The notes below the pieces were generated by a model, which had not been told where the DNA came from, made no database searches, and saw only the letters and a list, made by a program, of their open reading frames with translations. DNA of 64,000 nt, taken from positions 1 through 64,000 of the IMG/VR virus record IMGVR_UViG_3300014911_000002; one strand, given 5' to 3'. The translations under genes and the position numbers were made by a program. Source of the stretch: a virus. Positions 60,384 to 64,000 of this stretch are shown here, in pieces; position 1 is the stretch's first letter, and every line of letters starts with the position of its first letter.

Positions 60384-60863
60384 TTAAATCAATACAAAAT
60401 ATGCAGAACCTCCAGAGATATGGATATCTAGTTGTGGTTCTATAAAATGGATTTTATAGTCTTCTCCAATATAAAAATTAACTGCATGGCTTCTTCCGTC
60501 TAATGTTTTTACAAATGCTACTCCCAAAGCTATATGATAATGCCGAGTAACATTTCTCCAGAAGTCAAATGCAAAATCATCGCAATCATATACCTCTTTA
60601 ACATATTTATGTTCATTTGTCTTGTCGTATTCCATCAAAGCATTTATATCGTCTTTATTCACCAGATAATACCAATTATCTATTATGACTATCATCGCCT
60701 GCGGAAAACCGTCTTCAAGAACATCCATTAGTTCCGTGAGGTATATTCGTTCCTTTAAATCTAATTTGGGTTTTTCTTCCAATTTCAGTGAAACTATACC
60801 TCTCCACCCGATTATCAATACCAAACCAAACAGAAACACCAAAACTTTTTTCCTTTTATTCAT
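60384..60863 (-). CDS. Membrane-anchored transglutaminase-like Cys/His protein
   Basis: 159 residues from ATG 60863. An N-terminal signal anchor (VLVFLFGLVLIIGWRGIVSL) comes first. YDCDDFAFDF (C94), GRSHAVNFYIG (H126) and HFIEPQLD (E142) repeat the motif order of the tail-operon protein at 16668. Probably a cell-surface version of the same hydrolase or transferase; could be a distant cysteine peptidase. Confidence 0.6.
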   Translation of the reverse strand: MNKRKKVLVFLFGLVLIIGWRGIVSLKLEEKPKLDLKERIYLTELMDVLEDGFPQAMIVIIDNWYYLVNKDDINALMEYDKTNEHKYVKEVYDCDDFAFDFWRNVTRHYHIALGVAFVKTLDGRSHAVNFYIGEDYKIHFIEPQLDIHISGGSAYFVLI

Positions 60864-60881
60864 GGTCATATCTCCTTCTTA

Positions 60882-60962
60882 TTAATCAGAAGCAAAATCT
60901 TCAAGGTAGTCTTCTTCTTTTATCTCTTTCCAATCATATACATAATTTACTTTTGGGAGCAT
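60882..60962 (-). CDS. Very small acidic peptide (26 aa)
   Basis: MLPKVNYVYDWKEIKEEDYL continues to DFASD; GGTGGTGAAAT in front of the ATG. Real only if translation is confirmed. Confidence 0.35.
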   Translation of the reverse strand: MLPKVNYVYDWKEIKEEDYLEDFASD

Positions 60963-60984
60963 ATTTCACCACCAATATCTCTAC

Positions 60985-61134
60985 TTAATGTGGTCTAGTT
61001 AGAACCATCAAACCAATACCAACAAGCATTTCAGAAATATTATTGGTAAACACACCTATCAGCCAAACTATAGCTCCGAATGTGCATAATGCATAATCCA
61101 TAATTTTTTCTAATGAATTGTCGTCTGAATTCAT
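60985..61134 (-). CDS. Small membrane protein (49 aa)
   Basis: ALCTFGAIVWLIGVFTNNI and MLVGIGLMVL are two hydrophobic segments after an acidic start (MNSDDNSLEK). Overlaps the small gene upstream (ATGA). Confidence 0.55.
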   Translation of the reverse strand: MNSDDNSLEKIMDYALCTFGAIVWLIGVFTNNISEMLVGIGLMVLTRPH

Positions 61135-61244
61135 ACTTCCACAATCACCTTTTTCCTATCTCCATCTATATACCCATTCTTTTCTTCAAGAATCTGGCAC
61201 ATCTCTTTCAAGCTTAAGATTCCCCAATCGATTTCTAAAATCAA
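61131..61244 (-). CDS. Very small protein (37 aa), TTG start
   Basis: GGGTGG followed by TTG opens a frame that begins MILEIDWGILSLKEMCQILE. Ends with ATGA coupling to the next gene. Its start lies directly outside palindromic copy 5. Confidence 0.4.
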   Translation of the reverse strand: MILEIDWGILSLKEMCQILEEKNGYIDGDRKKVIVEV

Positions 61245-61260
61245 GATTCCACCCAATACA

Positions 61261-61392
61261 TGCCTTTAAAACGCACAGAAATCAATTCTGGGACGAGTTT
61301 TTTCTTCACAAGTATATTACCATTCGGAAGCGAAAAAAATCGATTCTGGGGCGTTTTAGACACGTTTAAAGCGAAATTTTGAGGGTAGTTGA
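61261..61392 (-). repeat. Dispersed palindromic element, copy 5
   Basis: Plus-strand reading: TGCCTTTAAAACGCACAGAAA at the left, GGGACGAGTTTTTTC, centre CAAGTATATTACCATTCGG, right end GCGAAATTTTGAGGGTAGTTG. This is the complement of the copy 1/3 orientation. The right inner arm has changed to AAAAAAATCGATTCTGGG, so the inner hairpin is weaker. The centre and end motifs are preserved. Confidence 0.85.
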
Positions 61393-61446
61393 ACCTGCTT
61401 TTCTCTCCATCTCGATTTCTATTGCTATCCAGATGTATTTATTCCC

Positions 61447-61677
61447 CTATTTCCCCCTAATCACATAGATAAGCTCTTTCCCATCCTTGCATATCGCAAT
61501 CAAATGAATATTTAAGTTAGAAATTGCCAACGCTATAACATTCTCTTCTTGAATTTTCCTTCTAAATTCCTCATCATCTTCACATTCAATTATCCGTTTT
61601 GGCTTTTTAAACCTGTAATAAGACTTCCAATCATTTGTTTTTGCCAAAATCTTCCCAATTCTTACCATTATCATCAC
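61447..61677 (-). CDS. Small hypothetical protein
   Basis: 76 residues (an in-frame ATG at 61668 is also usable). Basic N-terminal strand (IGKILAKTNDWKSYYRFKKP), then LAISNLNIHLIAICKDGKEL. Unknown. Confidence 0.55.
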   Translation of the reverse strand: MMIMVRIGKILAKTNDWKSYYRFKKPKRIIECEDDEEFRRKIQEENVIALAISNLNIHLIAICKDGKELIYVIRGK

Positions 61678-61703
61678 TACTTTTGACTATTTCCCTTTCT
61701 CCA

Positions 61704-62015
61704 TCAATCGCCAAAAAATCTCATTTCGCTTAACAGGTAATTATGAAGGCGTTTTAACGAAACTTCGGTATGAATTTTCTTATGGTCTTTTCTTTCAAGA
61801 GGAATAAGATTACCAACGTTATTATTAAATGGATTCAAATCCCTATGGTGAACTTCGTAATTCTCTGGAAGTTTTGAAAAGAGGCGTTCATAAACGAATC
61901 TTGCAAGGCTTTTAGTGATATAATGAGAGAAGCGGGTTTTTCTTACATAAATTCTACCATTACTTGGCTTGATTAAAAGTTCAACCTCACCGAGAGAAAT
62001 GAATTCATCATCCAT
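61704..62015 (-). CDS. HNH endonuclease
   Basis: 103 residues behind AGGGGAAAG. EVHHRDLNPFNNNVGNLIPL and KDHKKIH match the HNH_3 motif H-H-x-D...N-x-x-x-N-L...H. The N-terminus recalls the ICIYVRKTRF/HRLV-type leading strand of phage HNH proteins. Free-standing homing or packaging nuclease. Confidence 0.88.
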   Translation of the reverse strand: MDDEFISLGEVELLIKPSNGRIYVRKTRFSHYITKSLARFVYERLFSKLPENYEVHHRDLNPFNNNVGNLIPLERKDHKKIHTEVSLKRLHNYLLSEMRFFGD

Positions 62016-62030
62016 CTTTCCCCTCTTTTC

Positions 62031-62375
62031 CTATGGAATTACGAATGTAGAAGCCAAGAGGCGTATAAATCCTATTGAAAATAAAAGCCAAGCCCAGATT
62101 TTGTCTTCCCTATACGCAATCATACTAAAGATGAGATAAAGGAATGAACCGATGATATAGACAATTGGAAATTTAATCAATAGGAAATAGGAAAGTGGAA
62201 TTAAGGTCATGACCGTCAGGGTGAATAATATCACATGGAATAATTTGATTTTTTCTTTACCATGAATAATGCGAGATAATTCCAAACCAGAGAAGGAAAC
62301 CTGAAGAATCATCACGGTAATATCGCAAATAAGCATCCCAAATCCATAAACTAGATATGTGGCTAAATCCAGCAT
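62031..62375 (-). CDS. Integral membrane protein
   Basis: 114 residues with four hydrophobic segments: YLVYGFGMLICDITVMIL, VILFTLTVMTLIPLSYFLL, VYIIGSFLYLIFSM and WLLFSIGFIRLLASTF. Compact hydrophobic topology as in holin-like proteins, without a specific motif. Confidence 0.65.
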   Translation of the reverse strand: MLDLATYLVYGFGMLICDITVMILQVSFSGLELSRIIHGKEKIKLFHVILFTLTVMTLIPLSYFLLIKFPIVYIIGSFLYLIFSMIAYREDKIWAWLLFSIGFIRLLASTFVIP

Positions 62376-62394
62376 TTTTTCACCATTTAACTAA

Positions 62395-62526
62395 TTAAGT
62401 TGCCTCATCATAGACTAATTCTTCACCACATTCTGGGCAAACTCTATCTTTTAATTGATTTGGAAAGTATTCTTTGCCACACCGCCTACAATACCAAATT
62501 CCAATTATGGGCTCGCCTTCTATCAT
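62395..62526 (-). CDS. Mini zinc-ribbon protein (43 aa)
   Basis: IGIWYCRRCGKEYFP and RVCPECGEELVYDE give two CxxCGxE knuckles. One of several tiny ribbons in the window. Confidence 0.7.
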   Translation of the reverse strand: MIEGEPIIGIWYCRRCGKEYFPNQLKDRVCPECGEELVYDEAT

Positions 62527-62553
62527 CTCATCATGTATTCAGAGAAGTTAATT

Positions 62554-62763
62554 CTATTCTTTCTTTAATTGCCGTTTTGCTTCTTTTAGGAATTTAATTA
62601 CTTCTTTTAGCTTTGTCTTATCCGAGAAATAACAAGCAGGGCAGAACAGACAAACCTTTGTGATTTTTGGGATTCTGGATTCCAGACTCGGATTCATCTC
62701 ACAGATTTTAGGGCTAATTTCCTTCTTTAACAGACAAAATTCTTCTTCTATTGTATCTACCAT
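62554..62763 (-). CDS. Small Cys-containing protein (69 aa)
   Basis: KVCLFCPACYFSDKTKL holds three Cys and one earlier Cys pair lies in FCLLKKEISPKIC, so a metal site is possible. C-terminal basic helix (IKFLKEAKRQLKKE). Unknown. Confidence 0.6.
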   Translation of the reverse strand: MVDTIEEEFCLLKKEISPKICEMNPSLESRIPKITKVCLFCPACYFSDKTKLKEVIKFLKEAKRQLKKE

Positions 62764-62840
62764 CTTATCACAAAATCCAATTACGAATTTTATGCCCGTT
62801 TTAACTTTTTCCTAAATTAAAAAAAATAAGAGCGGTGGGA

Positions 62841-63146
62841 TTATAGCTTAAATAATTGCTTTGCTATCTGCTCTGTCAAACCAATTGCAGATTTTACTAT
62901 TCTTCCTCTCTCGGGGTGCTCGATAATTTTTCTTAATGTGTAAACTGTTCTCCTGCCATTCGGTGATATTGATTTCGATTTCACCAATTCTATAATTGTG
63001 TTGTCGCCTGTCTTAAATTCCTTCAGCACCTTTTCATCGAAATATATTGTCTTCCTACCGACGCTTATTGGCAATTTCCCCATCTCTGTTACCACGAACA
63101 TTCTTCCGCCCTCTATTACTATTTCTCCCAATTTTCCATTTCCCAT
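62841..63146 (-). CDS. Hypothetical protein, first gene after the structured leader
   Basis: 101 residues from ATG 63146, preceded by GGAGGTGTATGT; a frame extension to 63218 only runs through the tRNA-like helix. Beta-rich core (GEIVIEGGRMFVVTEMGKLP, GRRTVYTLRKI), then a helix. No family recognised. Its translation may be governed by the hairpin adjoining its ribosome-binding site. Confidence 0.65.
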   Translation of the reverse strand: MGNGKLGEIVIEGGRMFVVTEMGKLPISVGRKTIYFDEKVLKEFKTGDNTIIELVKSKSISPNGRRTVYTLRKIIEHPERGRIVKSAIGLTEQIAKQLFKL

Positions 63147-63150
63147 ACAT

Positions 63151-63185
63151 ACACCTCCTTCTGCCCCACTCTTCAGGTGGAGCAG
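63151..63185 (-). promoter_or_regulatory. Hairpin abutting a ribosome-binding site
   Basis: On the minus strand CTGCTCCAC and GTGGGGCAG form nine pairs (one U-G) around a seven-base loop at 63161-63185; the GGAGGTGT site follows within two bases at 63151-63158. Suggests control of translation of the gene at 62841. Confidence 0.5.
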
Positions 63186-63187
63186 AT

Positions 63188-63222
63188 AAGGAATGGTGGG
63201 ATTCGAACCCAATTCCATTCCC
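63188..63222 (-). ncRNA. Minimal tRNA-like acceptor/T-arm helix
   Basis: Minus strand: GGAATGG (63221-63215), linker AAT, TGGG, loop TTCGAAT, CCCA, then CCATTCC (63196-63190). All seven acceptor pairs and four T-stem pairs are Watson-Crick and the loop is the canonical T-loop with closing G-C. D-arm and anticodon arm are missing and CCA is not encoded. Not a decoding tRNA; may be a tRNA relic or an RNase P/Z processing mimic in the leader. Confidence 0.5.
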
Positions 63223-63237
63223 TGATTGAATTTTAAT

Positions 63238-63276
63238 CCTAAAAAAATAAAAAATGGGAGAGGAGAAACCTCTCCC
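63238..63276 (-). terminator. Rho-independent-type terminator
   Basis: Minus strand GGGAGAGG, loop TTTCT, CCTCTCCC (63276-63256) followed by ATTTTTTATTTTTTT. A perfect eight-pair stem with a long T-run. It lies inside the leader upstream of the gene at 62841, so read-through must occur for expression from upstream promoters, which invites attenuation. Confidence 0.75.
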
Positions 63277-63345
63277 TAAAGCTATCGGGTTCATTTGAAT
63301 TACTAATTACGATTGCCTTTTGAATTTATGTATATTGTTTACTGA

Positions 63346-63500
63346 TACTATTCCCTACCACCAATTAGGCAATAGGGAATAGAGAGGATTTCGTGTTCTA
63401 TGCTGGGCAACCCCAAACCCAGCAGGGGAATTAGAAATCCTCTAAAAGATTCCCCATCGTATTTTATCTCAATCCCAAATCAAAAAATTGACTTGGGATT
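63346..63500 (-). ncRNA. Structured leader RNA with competing stems
   Basis: Stems visible: AATCCCAA/TTGGGATT (63471-63478, 63493-63500); a rod of GGGAAT/ATTCCC (63375-63380, 63449-63454), AGAGGATTTC/GAAATCCTCT (63383-63392, 63434-63443) and GCTGGG/CCCAGC (63402-63407, 63418-63423) with a 9/10-base internal loop; and CTATTCCCTA/TAGGGAATAG (63348-63357, 63373-63382). The last uses the same bases as the outer rod stem, so the two folds exclude each other. Together with the terminator just downstream this looks like a riboswitch or attenuator. The plus strand can fold the same way, so strand is inferred from the terminator. Confidence 0.5.
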
Positions 63501-63585
63501 TCATCGAAGGGATTTAATTCAATAATTTAAATCGTGAGGAAAGGCAATAAATTTTTGTTTTGCCCCTCCTCAACCAAAACGCAAC

Positions 63586-63615
63586 CACAACCGAAACCTT
63601 TAAAAACCTTTTGGT
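63586..63615 (-). promoter_or_regulatory. TATA-like element, direction ambiguous
   Basis: Minus strand AAAAGGTTTTTAAAGGTTTCGG and plus strand CCGAAACCTTTAAAAACC both look like a BRE/TATA arrangement. On the minus strand it would start the structured leader about 100 bases before the first stem. Confidence 0.3.
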
Positions 63616-63702
63616 GGGTTTTCTCCTGTTGGACACCCAAAAATGTCGGGCAAAAAGCCGAATTTAAAATTAAAAATCAAAAAATAGAGGGGAAAGGAGG
63701 AA

Positions 63703-64000
63703 TTAATATCCTTCAAGTTTCACTTGATTATTTAGGAATTCATAGAATTTCTTTCTGTCGATTTCTGTTTTATCCATTACTTTGAATGGAAGCTTCACCA
63801 TAGAACCATCGGGAAGCCTAATTCTAAATCTCTCCACGAGAGGAATATCCATATTTAAGGCATATCTTCCAGAGGTCAATTCCTTTATTAATTCCTCGAG
63901 GTATTCAATTGGGTATTTCGGAAATCCAAAGTAATCAAGTAATTTAGGATTGCCAGCTTCTTCTTCCGCTTTTATCCATCGCAACATAGCCACAATTGTT
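63703..64000 (-). CDS. Hypothetical protein, possibly truncated by the window edge
   Basis: About 96-98 residues; the frame stays open to the right edge, and a GTG at 63993 is the only start candidate besides an ATG two codons later. Contains LDYFGFPKYPIEYLEELIKE and FRIRLPDGSMVKLPF. Not recognised. Confidence 0.6.
   Translation of the reverse strand, partial: TIVAMLRWIKAEEEAGNPKLLDYFGFPKYPIEYLEELIKELTSGRYALNMDIPLVERFRIRLPDGSMVKLPFKVMDKTEIDRKKFYEFLNNQVKLEGY

Larger units (their letters stand above)
63147..63702 (-). other. 556-bp gene-free leader region
   Basis: No credible gene on either strand. It holds, in minus-strand order, an AT/GC-mixed stretch with possible promoter elements, the stem series, the terminator, the tRNA-like helix and the ribosome-site hairpin described separately. 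This is the longest gene-free interval of the window. Confidence 0.7.

Noticed and set aside
63188-63222. Complete tRNA gene
   Set aside because: T-arm and acceptor match, but there is no room for D and anticodon arms and no plausible split or intron arrangement nearby.
63346-63455. Box H/ACA guide RNA
   Set aside because: The internal loop looks like a guide pocket, but I could find neither a K-turn nor an ACA box at the required distance on either strand.
63534-63785. Plus-strand frame in the leader region
   Set aside because: Low-complexity composition, antisense to the gene at 63703 and without a ribosome-binding site.

Overview
The window looks like part of a large genome of a head-tailed virus (Caudoviricetes-like), or an integrated copy of one, whose host is most probably an archaeon. 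It carries a tape-measure protein, a tail-hub protein and fibre-like genes, but no ribosomal, tRNA-synthetase or central-metabolism genes. The archaeal reading rests on the information-processing genes: an archaeo-eukaryotic primase, an XPF/Hef-type ERCC4 nuclease with helix-hairpin-helix, a RadB/RecA-like ATPase, a DHH/RecJ-like phosphoesterase, many mini zinc-ribbon proteins and some TATA-like intergenic sites. Genes are densely packed, often with ATGA overlaps and clear GGAGG-type ribosome-binding sites. Terminase, capsid, portal and DNA polymerase genes are not in the window. Anaerobic metabolism is indicated by NrdD/NrdG and three further radical-SAM enzymes.

Layout. Positions 1-17126 (plus strand) are a tail and host-recognition operon: a large 14/15-residue-repeat protein, a small beta-sandwich-like protein, a 1773-residue tape measure, the N-terminal part of a hub protein, a 4.1-kb cassette of Tyr/Ser/Asp/Gly-repeat proteins with two radical-SAM enzymes, what looks like the C-terminal part of the same hub, a DUF2341/LamG-like binding protein, two tandem paralogues, a thermonuclease-like protein and a transglutaminase-like Cys/His protein. 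Positions 17272-28613 (minus) are a glycan and surface-modification region: NeuB, NeuA, class III aminotransferase, SDR, cupin, VOC protein, DUF115/GT42-like transferase, methyltransferase, GT8-like and GT2 glycosyltransferases, a sulfatase-fold protein, AdoMet decarboxylase, a radical-SAM/SPASM protein and a DNA methyltransferase. Positions 28763-42184 (minus) hold NrdG/NrdD, a HAD phosphatase, a second sulfatase-fold protein, a run of very small genes, a phosphoesterase, a CysD-like protein and two GT4-type glycosyltransferases. Positions 42168-50311 (minus) are replication and recombination genes. Positions 50418-60863 (minus) hold unknown virus proteins and an amide-bond module: two class II glutamine amidotransferases, a GCS2-like ligase, a COOH.NH2-ligase-type protein and an ATP-grasp ligase. 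Positions 60882-64000 (minus) hold small genes, an HNH nuclease and a roughly 550-nt gene-free leader rich in RNA structure.

The most unusual items are: (1) five dispersed copies of a roughly 130-bp palindromic intergenic element; (2) the radical-SAM plus Tyr-repeat cassette lying between the apparent halves of the hub gene; (3) the nonulosonate (sialic-acid-like) biosynthesis cluster; (4) the amidoligase/glutaminase/ATP-grasp module; (5) a SWIM-RecA fusion; and (6) the structured leader with mutually exclusive stems, a terminator and a minimal tRNA-like acceptor/T-arm helix. All functional statements come from reading motifs by eye; no database search was run.
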